A stretch of DNA of 64,000 bases from Aralia elata (GCA_034770075.1 CM068383.1:35221094-35285093), one strand, 5' to 3'; counted from the stretch's first letter, positions 47,908-59,281 are shown. Program-made: numbers and translations. The notes: generated by a model from the sequence alone, not told the origin.

Positions 47908-48151
47908 TGGTTGAGGTTATTCTAGATCCTCCAGAGTATTTTCAGCACACTTCCTTGATTGTTGAACCCTTTTCTCAATGTTATCCACAAAAGGCAATAG
48001 GTTAGGATTCTTCGACCGAGTATGCATACACTACTCAAGAGTACCTATCACAATGTAGAGGAAAATAAAACAGAATTAGGATAAGAACAGATTTGTTTAA
48101 CTAAAACCAATCTAATTTAAATTGATGATGAAAGCTATAAACGCAATTGCA

Positions 48152-48171
48152 ATTCCCCGGCAACGGCGCCA
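48152..48171 (-). other. Athila primer-binding site (Asp tRNA type)
   Basis: On the minus strand TGGCGCCGTTGCCGGGGAAT lies six bases after the 5' LTR end. It is complementary to the 3' end of plant tRNA-Asp, as known for Athila. The leader from here to the gag ATG at 47907 is short and non-coding. Confidence 0.93.
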
Positions 48172-48177
48172 AAAACT

Positions 48178-49760
48178 TATTGGGATATTTGTATGTATAA
48201 CAAATAAAACTCATACACGCAAGTGCACGTGATCCACAAGTAATATAAAGTAAGTAAAGTATCGATCCCACGAGGAATTGAATTGCATTTATGACTACAA
48301 ACACCGATTTTATAATTAGTTCGGCCTCTTTAAACAAGCGATTTTAGTGATGAAATAATCTAACGATTACTAATGAAACAATTAGGATAAATTTAGTTGT
48401 AAAAATACAGATTTTATGGGCTTGGGATTATAATTTCACTTAATACATACTTAGATTGGCATGCTTCCTATTGTTGCTAATTGATTACTATAGAATGTTG
48501 GTCGAAAACACGAGAGTAAAATATGACCATCTCTCGATGCACCATATCCGTATCACACTAAATCCACAATTGATAGAATGAATGTGAACACCCTAGATGA
48601 CTAACGCACTATATTTCTATGTGAATTACAATCAAAAGGGTTTAAGAACAAGTTTTCAAATGACCACACATGGTGCTTCGGTATATCTCTATCCTAAGCA
48701 CGAATCATAATTCTACGAGAAATGTAAAGATTATGAACATATGCTAGCATAATTAGATCTCAATTTATATTTCCTTTCTCAATTCCATATAAATTATCAC
48801 AGTAATTGGTGATCAAGCAATTAAACATGGAGTATAGATTATGCTAGACATTCCTTTTATAACCAACTTAGCAAAAACAAGAAAGCATTTCAATTCTTAG
48901 TAATGCAAAAGATCCATTATAATCCCAAGAATTAAGTTTAGTTCATAATAACAATAATAAAATTCATCATGCACAATTGGTTCATCATCATAATTACATA
49001 ATAGAAAAATTAATCAAAAACAGAAAATATTCAAGCTCCCCTATTTCCGTTCTGTAACTTCTGATGATTTTCCAAGTTGTGTAGATAGTTGATTCCGTGC
49101 TCACAATCTCCAATTCAGCATCTATATAGCTCCATTCTTCAGTTCCCAAATGCCAAGTATGCTCAGCTGATTGTTTCCAAGAATTAAGCTAACATGCAGT
49201 AAACTATTCTCTTTTTCGTGTAGGAAGAAGGCTACTAATTGAATTCCAAAATTGGCTAATAATACATGTACGATTTGTCTTATTTTGACTTATTATGATT
49301 CCCACTAATAAAGTTTAAACCCACTGAATCCTCAAAATCAGGCACTACTCCATTTTCTGATAATGCTGCTTCGCTAGATGGAACGTGCTGCATGGCTGGC
49401 TGGCGACAGGCGCAGCTGCGCCGGCGCCCTTTGTAAAAGGGGAGCAGCTGCGCCGGGGGCAGGTGATGAACAAGAGGGGCGCAGCTGCGCCAGCTGCCAG
49501 TTTACCGCACTGCTGCTGTAACAAAATTTCTCGACTCTCGTGTCCTGCACGAGCAACAAACAATCAAAAAGCCCCCATCCACAATTGCAATAAACCCCGA
49601 GCCAAAATTACCAAAAACTATGCAAAAGCCATATAATGAGAATAGTGAGTCAAAACCGAAAGAGAGGGAAAAATGCATGAAATTACACTAGGTAACTATT
49701 AGATAAGCAACAAATGAAACCAAATAGTATCCAATAAGTAGGTATGAAACCTACTTATCA
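48178..49760 (-). repeat. Athila 5' LTR
   Basis: It matches 37965-39546 along its length. Its inner end reads TATTGGG where the other copy has TGTTGGG. Palindromes lie at 49409-49422, 49441-49454 (one arm mutated, GGAGCAGCTGCGCC) and 49478-49491. Confidence 0.95.
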
Positions 49761-50626
49761 TAATACTTCAATTATACAAAGTTTATTTAATTGTATCTTT
49801 TGTGAGATTCAGTCTTTGATTCTCGAATATCAATTACATTTTATTGAGCCTTGATTGACTAGCGAACTCTTATTGATTCGACTAGTCCATAGTTAATGAG
49901 CGTTCTAAATTCTAGAAACGTTGTTGAAGTAAATCCAAACCAAACTTCCTTTAGTACGTACTCTGATGTCAAACTGAGATGAACAACCCTTTTATAGGGG
50001 ATTATTTTACGCGTTAGTGTTTAGATGTTGTGCACATACATGGTACAAAGGGCTGATCCCCCCAAGTACGAGAAGTAAGGTCCATATAGTCTTACAACTG
50101 TTAAAGGTTTAAAGTAGAAATACTTGATAACCTAAGATATAGTTTGTGGTCTTGTGACCCTCAGATGTTCTTTTGATTCGTGTATTCTAATCTTGATTCA
50201 AAAGCCGAGAATTCGATTATCCGATATCCATTGATTATTCGCATGTTATTACTATTTTATTGTGTTACTTGCTGGGCGATTGTTGCTCACCCTTGCATAA
50301 TAACATTACAGCTAAAGTTGAAAGAGTTGATGAGTCATCCACTAGTAAGGGCAAAGGCAAAGCAAACAAGTGATGAAGACTTCTAATATATTTTTAAATG
50401 ATGTTTATGTAATAGACTTATGTTATGTTTTCGCATTGATGTTTTATTAAGATTAGATGACCTGGATTTATTTGTTAAAGATGTTGTAACCATATAATGG
50501 GAGATTTCTATTTTAATTAAGAGTTTTTATTTATATTTGAATGGGTAGCTAGATGTGAGGTGATTTAATTGGATAGTGAACACCAAATCCTGTGGAAACG
50601 AAGTACCCAGATTTGGGGGTGTCACA
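49761..50626 (+). repeat. 3' LTR of X, piece 2
   Basis: It continues LTR X after the Athila insertion, starting with TAATA. It has the shared block at about 49975-50070 (GAACAACCC, GGCTGATCCCCCCAAGTAC), the micro-exon at 50312 and the end GGGGGTGTCACA. Confidence 0.9.
50312..50373 (+). other. Putative Lys/Gly-rich terminal micro-exon in LTR X
   Basis: ACATTACAG ends at 50311; two bases, then KVERVDESSTSKGKGKANK and TGA, 253 nt before the LTR end. Phase matches the other four copies. Confidence 0.5.
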
Positions 50627-50788
50627 AGAGTTATAATGGTTAGCTTGGTAATTGAGCATACAAGTATTATTGAATAAAATAGAGTTTTAGTATTAATATT
50701 ATTTATTAAGCGTTTAAAGGTTATGTTATAACCTAGACTGTGCATATGCAGTGGTTAGTAAGTACGGAAGTTCGTATAAGTGAATACG
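50627..50788 (+). repeat. Y 3' LTR, piece 2
   Basis: AGAGTTATAATGGTTAGC onward matches 25845-26008 of the 5' LTR almost base for base. It stops at GTGAATACG, fused directly to truncated Z pol. Confidence 0.9.
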
Positions 50789-53700
50789 TTTCCAGGGAGA
50801 CACTTTCAAGAAAACGTAGCTACCAGATTCAAATTCTCGATTCTTGCGGTGTTGATCGGCATATTTCTTCTGTCTATCCTGAGCAGCTATCACTCTTGCC
50901 CTAATCACTTTGACAATTTCTGCAGTCTGTTCTACCAGTTCTGGTCCTAGCAATTGACGTTCGCCAACTTCATCCCAACATAATGGAGTTCTGCATTTTC
51001 TACCGTACAACGCTTTATAAGGCGGCATGCCAATACTTGCGTGGTGACTGTTATTGTAAGCAAATTCCACCAATGGTAGATGATAATCCCAATTTCCTTT
51101 GAAATCCATGATGCAAGCTCTTAACATATCTTCCAATGTCTGAATCATTCTTTCGCTCTGTCCGTCAGTCTGTGGATGATATGCCGTACTCATACGTAAC
51201 TGCGTTCCCATGCATTCCTGCAGGCACTTCCAGAATTTCGAAGTGAATCGCAGATCCCTATCTGAAACAATAGATACTGGAACACCATGCCTCGAAACAA
51301 TCTCCTTCACATATAACTTTACCAACTAATCTAGGTTAAATCTGATCTTGATCGGTAGGAAATGTGCTGATTTCGTCAGTCGATCTACGATAACCCAAAC
51401 TGCGTCAAACCCTTTCTGAGTCGTCGAAAGACCTACTACGAAGTCCATTGTGATATGTTCCCATTTCTATTTTGGGATTTCTAACGGTTGTAGTAACCCA
51501 CTCGGCCTCTGATGTTCTGCTTTAACTTTCTAACATGTCAAACACTTAGCTACACAATCTGCAACGTCCCTTTTCATATTCGGCCACCAGAAATGCTGTC
51601 GGAGATCCTGGTACATCTTCGTACTCCCCGGATGAATCGAATATCTTGAACTATGAGCCTCGCTCAAAATTTCCTCCTTAACCTCTGGTACTGGCGGAAC
51701 CCAATTCGTTATCAACTTTGAATTTCACTTCATCACCTTCAGATATTCTTTTCCTGATTTTCTCACATTCCTCATCTTGAAGTTGTGCTCCCTTAACCTT
51801 ATCCACTAAAGTTAGGTTGGCTCCCATTTGAAACAATTTTTCGTCAAACTCCTCTTAATATTTCATCTCCAACTCCAGCTTTGCCATAGCTGTAATTAGC
51901 TCCTCTTGAGCGATTAACATAGACAATTTCTCCCGACCCTTTCTACTTAAGGTGTCGGCCACAACGTCCGCTTTACCCGGATGGTATAAAATCTCATAGT
52001 CATAATCTTTTATCAATTCCAACCATGTCCTCTATCGCATGTTCAGGTCCTTTTATGTGAAAATATATTTCAGACTCTTATGGTCTGTATATATTTTACA
52101 CTTCTCCCCGTAAAAATAGTCTCTCCAGATCTTCAAAGCAAACACTATCGCGACCAATTCTAAATCATGGGTAGGATACCACTTCTCATAGTCCTTTAAT
52201 TGTCGTGACGCATACGCAATAACCTTACCGTTCTGCATAAGCACACATCCTAGTCCTTTATGCGATGCATCACTGTACACCACAAAAATTCTTGTGCTAT
52301 CCGGTAAAGCCAACACATGTGCCGTACTCAACCTCTTTTTAATTCTTGAAAACCTTCCTCACACTTTTCCATCCAAACGAACTTCACCATCTTCCTAGTC
52401 AAATTCGTTAACGGAGTCACAATTTTGGAAAAATCCTGAATGAATCTTCTGTAATAACCTGCCAATCCTAGAAAACTCCTTACTTTCGACGGTGTTTTCG
52501 ACTGATCCCAGTTAAGCACAGCTTCAACTTTTGACGGATCTACCGAAATCTCATCCTTGTCAATCACATGTCCAAGAAATTGCACCCGCTCTATCCAGAA
52601 TTCACATTTTGAAAACTTAGTGTACAACTTCTCTCTTCTCAATGCTTCCAATGTCATCTTCCAATGCTCTACATGCTCTTCCTTGGTTTTGGAATATAAT
52701 AGAATATCATCGATGAACACTACTATAAACTTATCCAAAAACGGCTTAAACACCCTGTTCATTAGGTCCATGAATGCTGCATGAGCATTCGTTAGACCAA
52801 ATGACATGACCAAAAACTCGTAGTGACCATAACAAATCCTGAACGTTGTCTTCAGTACATCTTCCTTTCTCACCTTCAACTGATGATAACCACTTCTCAA
52901 ATCTATCTTTGAGAAATACCTAGCTCCTTTCAATTGATCAAATAAGTCATCGATTCTTGACAATGGGTACTTATTTTTAATCGTGACCTTATTCAACTCT
53001 CTGTAATCAATGCAAAGTCACATCGATCTGTCCTTCTTCTTGACAAATAATACTGGTGCTCCCCACGATGTTACGCTCGGCTGGATATACTTCTTGTCTA
53101 AAAGTTCTTACAGTTGCACCATCAATTCTTTCATCTCTACTGGAGCCATATGGTACGGAGCCTTCGATATAGGGGCAGTCCTTGGCGCCAAATCAATTAC
53201 GAATTCCACTTCCCTATCTGGCGGAAGTCCCGACAAATCGTCTGGAAAAACGTATACAAAGTCTCGTACAACAGGTATCTCTTCTAATTTCATACTCTCT
53301 TTTCGAGTATCGACTATGTAGGCTAAGTATCCCACACGACCTTGTCTCAACAACTTCCTGCCCTGCATCATCGTCAGACAACTCGCTTGTCTAGGCGCCT
53401 TGCTGCCATAGAATACTACCTTTGACGGAGTTATAAGGTTAATACACTTCCTTTACCAATTAATTATCGCCCAATAATTGAATAGCTAATCCATTCCCAA
53501 AATAACATCAAATTCCCCAAGTTTAATTGGAATCAGATCTACAATCATCACATTTCCCTTAATATCCACTCTATAGTTCTTGTGTACATACCTAACAGGA
53601 ATTATTTCCCTATTCGCAATTTCTATGTTGAAAGGGTAATCTAATTCCTCCTTAGGCAAACCTAGATTCTTAGCAAAGTTATCGGATATAAATGAACAAG

Positions 53701-54889
53701 TAGCACCCGAATCAAACAATACGTAAGCATTTATATTATTGATCAGAATGATATCTGACACCACATCTCGTGACTGTACGGCGTCCTACACAGTCATGTT
53801 GAAAGTTCTGGCGGTAGGTCGGTTTGTTAGTGCTGATCCAGTTATGGTTAACGTGTTACCACCACTGTTTCCTCTACTCCCTCCTGCTCCTGTTCCTCCT
53901 GCTGCCTTCTTGGGGCAATCCCAAGCTAGATGATCCTTTGACCCGCAAGTGAAGCACGCGCCCTTCTTAGGATTAGGATAATTTGGTGCTATGTGACCTT
54001 CCTGACCATAATTGTAGCAAACCCTCTTCCCCTTCAGGCATACTCCCACATGATTCTTCCCGCAGGTAACACACGCCTCCACTTTCTTCTTCTGACCTCC
54101 CTGTTGATTCCGAGCAAACCCACTGTCATTCCATTTCCTTTTCTGATTGTAACCACCACTATTGCTACCACTAGCCTTGTTATTCTCATTTTCACCTTTC
54201 TTCTTCTTCTGCTCCTGGTTATACTTAGTCAGAGAGTTGCTTCCACCTTCTGCGATAATCATCTTCTCCAAAACTCCTGCAAAAGGGTTTAATTGGAACA
54301 TTGACACTTTGTTGTACAACCACGGCTTCAATCCCTATTCAAATCTCCTTGCCTTCCTCTTATCAGTATTCACCTGATATGTTGCGAACCTTGCCAATTC
54401 GTTAAACTTCGTTGCGTACTCTGGTACGGACATGGTACCTTGCTCTAGCTCCAGGAATTGAACTTCCATCTGATTATGCGAGCTTGCCGAAAAGTACATC
54501 TCAAAGAACATCTTCTTGAACCTATCCCATGTGATTACACCCTGACCTCCTCGAATCTTATTTGCTTGCCACCAGTAGATGGCCTCTGACTTAAGCATGA
54601 ACGTTGCGAAGGCAGTCTTTTGGTCATCACTAACCCTAGCAACGTCGAACACCTTTTTCATTTCCATCACCCAAGTCGCTTCGATTGGGTTCATGGAACC
54701 CCTAAACTCTGGCAGTCTTACTGCTTTGAAATCCTTAAATGACGTAACTGGTGGAGCTTGCGGCTGATTCGCAAGTGCTCCGGCTAAAAGGTTTACCAAT
54801 TGCGGTATAGGATTAGCATTGGCATCGTTGTTATTATTATTGGTAGAGCTTTCCTGAGCTTATTGACGTGGTTGGCATCTCGACGGCAT
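50789..54889 (-). pseudogene. gag-pol: Z gag-pol, decayed
   Basis: The ATG at 54889 opens MPSRCQPRQ, then TGA or TAA-type stops begin early. Gag continues as in X (FKDFKAVRLPEFRGS, WWQANKIRGG) with a TAG for Gln at 54332-54334. Zinc knuckles have Cys-to-Tyr changes (CYNYGQEGH, IAPNYP). Protease keeps FDSGATCSFIS. RT runs 52996-52328 with SKIDLRSGYHQL and FIDDILLYSK, and a one-base deletion in an A-run near 52341 shifts the frame into RNase H (SDASHKGLG, HDLELVAIV, TDHKSLKYI). Integrase shows HSSRYSIHPG, a small deletion near 51715, and core motifs SDRDLRF and DGQSERMIQ, with stops near 51330, 51466 and 51530. It breaks off at VFLKVSPWK. Confidence 0.92.
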
Positions 54890-55183
54890 TTTCTGTTTAA
54901 GAATATGCGCTTATTAGATCGTTACTCAATTTCTTAAAGGTTCAATACTTAACGCAAACAATTCAGGTTTAACACATAACACATAACATCTTCAAATAAA
55001 CTTTGATATTTCATTCATTCAAAAGTTTTAAACATAGAAAGATAGCGTTACTGCTATTTACATCAACTATCCCGAGATCAAAGAATATTTAGAACTAAAT
55101 AATCATATTCCATTGTGTATAATCACGCTGGAATTTACATTACTAACTACCATAATTATTCACATTTTTCAATACTTTTCCTA

Positions 55184-55561
55184 TCACGGTCTACTAAGGC
55201 GTCGAACCGCCTTTCTGCGTTCTTCTTCCATGATATAGAACATCGTCCTGTGATCCAACATATACCAAGGCAAGTCCTCGAACTGAACTAGATAGTAGAG
55301 AACTCGATCCTAGGTCTTGTCAATTGTTGTCTGAGATGCGTAGTCCGTCTCCTCAATCTTAGCCTTCTTTGCCCGCTCTCCTTCTTCAGAAATTTCTACA
55401 CGTCGAGAGGCCTTCATCCAGGCATCTTCTGCTCTAGCACGTTGTGCTGACTCTTTACTCAGATCATCCTTCAATTTCTCAATTTCAAGCTTCATTTTCT
55501 CATTCTCAGCCAATAACTCTTCCTTTTGACTCTCTGCCTGAACTCTTCCTTTTAACTCTTC
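55184..55561 (-). pseudogene. Z ORF upstream of gag (coiled-coil protein), N-terminus lost
   Basis: One minus-strand frame runs from the LTR junction at 55561 to TGA 55184-55186, with a TAG near 55310 where Gln is likely. The first part is a charged heptad-type stretch (EELLAENEKMKLEIEKLKDD, then SKESAQRARAEDAW) expected to form a coiled coil. The last part ends MEEERRKAVRRLSRP, matching the remnant in X. It lies 295 bases upstream of gag. G1 has a coiled-coil ORF in the same position. I know of no function for it. Confidence 0.6.
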
Positions 55562-57732
55562 CTAGGTTATCAAGTATTTCTACTTTAAACCTTTAACTGT
55601 CGTAAGACTATATGGACCTTACTTCTCGTACTTAGGGGGATCAGTCCTTTGTACCATGTATGTGCACAACATCTAAACGTTATCGCATAAAATAATCCCC
55701 TATAAAAGGGTTGTTCATCTCAGTTTGACAACAGAGTCCGCACCAAAGGAAGTTTGGGTTGGATTTACTTCAATAACATTTCTAGAATTTAGAACGCTCA
55801 TCAACTATGGACTAGTCGAATTAATAAGGGTTCGCTAATCAAACAAGGCTCAATAATAAAAATGTAAATGGTCTTCAAGAACCAAAGACTGAATCTCACA
55901 AAATATACGATTGAATAAACTCTGTATAACTGAAGTATTACTAAAAAGGAATTAAAATATCTCATTTGAATTCATAAACTTGATTGAATTAGGATAAAGA
56001 ACTTGCTCAAATAAAAATAATAGAGTTAAGAAACTTGCTCAATATAAGAGTAGGATTTATAATTTGCGTAATTGAAATTGAGTTAGGGTACAAAAACTTG
56101 CCTCGTGCGTCTGCTACAACTAATATTATCTACTTGCTCTTTAAGTAACCTATACATTCAAGTCACATTGAACAATTAATAATTATAGTTTAATTCAAAG
56201 TAATCGTTTATTCACTTCATAACTCATATTATTAATGCCTTATTATCTTTACTACATGCATAACATATTGCATCATACATGTGAAATTATTTTATTTCAA
56301 AAATCTGAAAAAAATTTATTTTCTGGTCGACCCGGCAGGACCGACCCGACCCGGACCGGCGTTGCTGCGTCGCGTTTTAGCCTTATGTCGGCGCTGCTAC
56401 GCCGGCCTGACCCGAATCCAACGAACCCGGCACTATTGTGCCTGATTTATGCCTAATACGGGTGCCGCTGCGCCTAATTATAGTTATCCAGCGGCGCTGC
56501 TGCACCGCGACACAGACCCAGACTTCTCTGTTCTTCGCGAACAGTGAAAACAGACCAATTTCTCCCGATTTCTTCACCCAATCAACGAATTAAACATATC
56601 CAGACATTATAGTTGTTATAAAACTAAAACCCATCATTTACACAATAATTTTAACATCATAAACAACCTAAATAACTAATTTAAAAGGCCAAAATTCATT
56701 GTTCATACTTTATTTTCATATTTTGACACATTTAGCGTAATCAATCACTGTGAACTCGTTTCTTAACCAAATTAATCCGTTTAACTTTCGTTCTTTTCGT
56801 TTCTACACATATAAACATAATCAATCATTAATTTACCATTTAATATGCAATTTGAACATGAATTTTCATACATTTAAGCCATATTCAAACATTGTTTCTC
56901 TGTAAATTTTAAAACTCCAAATAAGACATAATTTCATGGATTAATCACTCTAAAACAATTTATAACATCATATAATAATTCATACAGGCATATTAACCAT
57001 TACAAACAACTTTTCAACAATTTACACATAAAATTCAATTATCAAAGAACTTACAGTATGCGTTCATGAAAAAATTTAAAAACATAATTAAAGCTTGGAT
57101 TTAAGAATTTACCTTCAATTAGTAGTTTAGATTGCTAGTAGATGAAAGAAATTCTTCTCCCAATTCTCAAATCCTCTCAAAATTCTCTCTGTATTTCTCT
57201 CTGACTTAGCTTAGAAAATAATACGTGAAAGAAAGACTGATGGTATTAATTGACGCAACATGGGCGTCAGTTAAGGCCAGCATGCGCTTAACTGCTCCCA
57301 TGTTCCTAAGGCCATATTTGGTTGGCACTTAAAGCTACTTTTTGGTTTATTTTAATTAACTAGCTTATTATATAATTTATTGTCACACTTTAAATAAACA
57401 AATTATATTATACTACTACTCAATAAATCAAATAATCACATAAATTTTTTTATTTAATTATAACAAATCAATAAATCTCTAATTAATTATTAGATTAATT
57501 AGAACAACATCCCATTTAATAAATAACTCATTTAACTTAATTAACCCAATTATATTCACACTTTGCACTATAAAATTATTTCACATTAATACAATCAATA
57601 TAATGCATTTAATTAAATTAATCTACAACAATTTTATCAAATATTTATTTAACTCAATAAATAAATCAACATAAATATTTATTTAATTCAATAAATATTT
57701 AAAGATTAAATATAAAATTCTCGTTTGTTACA
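55562..57732 (-). repeat. 5' LTR of Z (3' end deleted)
   Basis: On the minus strand it starts TGTAACAAACGAGAATTTT and matches LTR X in its first kilobase. It has a donor-like GAAG|GTAAAT near 57112, GC motifs at 56345-56515 and the shared CTGATC...GTAC block (about 55620-55720). It breaks off at 55562, lacking the last 500 bases or so, including the micro-exon and PBS. Confidence 0.88.
56345..56515 (-). repeat. GC hairpin cluster in LTR Z
   Basis: Plus-strand words include GGCGCTGCTACGCCGG, GGTGCCGCTGCGCC and GCGGCGCTGCTGCACCGC. They replace the CCGCCCCGGCGG words of LTR X at the same LTR position. Confidence 0.7.
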
Positions 57733-59281
57733 TCGGGCATTTCAACTCCCTCCTCTCCCGAAGCAGATGTTCAGCCCTTGTTACTCTCCATTCTCTCCTA
57801 TTCCTTTCCTAGTCCAGCTGCAGAAGATTGAGATAGATAGAGAGTTACTGTAGGAGGAAGAAGAAAAAAAGAAGGAGAAGAGAAAGAGAAGAAGAAGAAG
57901 AACAGAGCACGGGTGGAGGAGAAGAAGAAGAGCTTCAAGCAGCTCTAATAAACTCTAGCTAGTCTCTCTATCATCTATAAGAAATTTACAGAGGTAAACA
58001 TCTCATTTAAAACCATTTCATTTGAGTTTGTCAAAGATTTTCCAAATTTTTGGTTTTTGGAGCTTTTTAGCTTGCGGATGATTTTTGGACGATTTCTGGT
58101 TGTTGTTGTTTATGGTTGTTTATATATGTTGTTAAGAGACTATATAAGCTATTAGTAACATTAAAATGGAATAAAACGAAGAAAAATCTGTACCTGTGCT
58201 TAAGGAGGATGAACTTTGGACAAAAATGAGACCATGGACCTACGGACTGTTTTGGACAATCTGTAGCTTAGATTCTGTGTTGTATTAAATTGTTTGATGT
58301 TATGAAATTGTAGTTCCATGGGTTACGAAGCTAAACCAATTGGAATGGAGTAAAAAGATGTAAAAACAAAGATTTAGTGATGATTTTAGTAAAGAACACC
58401 TAGAATGCCTAAAATAGAGTATGAATTTATATTCTAGCCTAATATTTGGCCATGTTAATGTTAATGGATAGCTCTGAATTTTTCATATGTTGTAGCCCCA
58501 TGAATTAGGAGTCCATAGAGTCCAAAATAGACCAATTTGAACGTGTATAGAAGAAGTTATGAAGATCAGAGTCGGAGAGGGTCGGAATCGCGAACTGGAA
58601 AGTTCCTGCAGATTTTGGGCTGTATGAATGGAGCTATGGCGTCGTTCATAAGGCTAAAATGGGTGTTGCGGCGCCGGACACGTGTTAGGCACAGACGTGC
58701 CCGAGTGGACTGTTTTGACCCCCTGTAGTAAAATGGGCATAACTTTCTCATACGAACTCGGATTAAGGTGATTCAAGATGATTAGGAACGAGAAAGAGTA
58801 GAACTACAACTTTCATTCTTTAAGTTTTTCAATTTGAGGTCTGTAACATGGCCTAAATTGGCCATTTGTAGAACTGGTGTGTAATTGGAGGAAATCGGAG
58901 AGTGTCGGGCATGCGCGTAAGCACGTGTAATGCTCCTGGCAATGTAAAATGATGTTCTAAGTTTTAAAACATGATTATTATGATTTATAATGATACTTAA
59001 CATTAACCATTGAGTATTAGACAAATTCTAATGGACGTGCTAAGCGTGCGCAAACGCGTGTCACTTGGGTGTTCGAATAGGCAGGTTTGGCGTACGGACG
59101 TGCAAACGTCGTGATGCCGTAACAAGTGTGTATAAACTTGTTTAATATTATGTTTCTAATAAGAATGAAATATTTTGGAGTGTTATAACCCAACGTATGA
59201 GCATGCTAAGCACATGCAAAAGAGGCAAATTCGGCGTGTGACGTATAAACGTCGAAACGTCGCGTAAACTATTAATACACT
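57733..59281 (+). repeat. Y 3' LTR, piece 3
   Basis: From TCGGGCATTTCAACTCCC onward it matches about 26878-28440 of the Y 5' LTR, including the GAAGAAGAAG leader and the donor-like AG|GTAAAC (about 57993). The Ogre-type element cuts it at ATTAATACACT. Confidence 0.9.

Larger units (their letters stand above)
37965..49760 (-). mobile_element. Complete Athila-type element, TSD TAATA
   Basis: Two LTRs of about 1.58 kb bound the element. TAATA lies on both sides (37960-37964 and 49761-49765). On the minus strand the order is 5' LTR, Asp-type PBS, gag-pol, spacer, a third ORF, 3' non-coding region, polypurine tract and 3' LTR. The LTRs differ at very roughly 30 positions by eye (about 2%), so insertion is fairly recent. 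The coding regions carry a few stops and one frameshift, so the copy is not autonomous. Confidence 0.96.
32564..50626 (+). mobile_element. Element X: plus-strand chromovirus with internal deletions, TSD AGAGT
   Basis: AGAGT lies at 32559-32563 and 50627-50631, and the Y LTR reads through when one copy is removed. X has a 5' LTR missing its end, a truncated gag-pol and a 3' LTR missing its start. The two retained LTR parts overlap and imply a full LTR of about 2.8 kb. The 3' LTR is itself split by the complete Athila element. Two internal deletions removed the LTR end with the PBS, and RNase H with integrase. Confidence 0.92.
50789..57732 (-). mobile_element. Element Z: minus-strand chromovirus related to X, 3' end deleted
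   Basis: On the minus strand it has a 5' LTR (from 57732), part of an upstream ORF, gag, protease, RT, RNase H and integrase, ending in SPWK at 50789. The chromodomain, polypurine tract and 3' LTR are lost in a deletion that also removed part of the Y LTR. The right flank TCGGG (57733-57737) is a TSD candidate without a partner. Z and X share LTR and protein sequence and belong to one family. Confidence 0.9.
25786..59281 (+). mobile_element. Element Y: non-autonomous large LTR element (LARD-like), host of X, Z and Ogre
   Basis: A 5' LTR (25786-29683), an initiator-Met-type PBS, a 2.8-kb interior with no gag or pol, a polypurine tract and a 3' LTR starting at 32499 make up this element. The 3' LTR survives in three pieces (32499-32563, 50627-50788, 57733-59281), matched to the start (to about 26008) and middle (about 26880-28440) of the 5' LTR. 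It is interrupted by X, Z and an Ogre-type element and has lost the part between pieces two and three. Large LTRs with a non-coding interior fit the LARD class. It must have been mobilised by proteins from another element, probably a related chromovirus. Confidence 0.82.

Noticed and set aside
48152..48171. tRNA gene
   Set aside because: Only the tRNA-Asp 3' end complement is present; it is the Athila primer-binding site.
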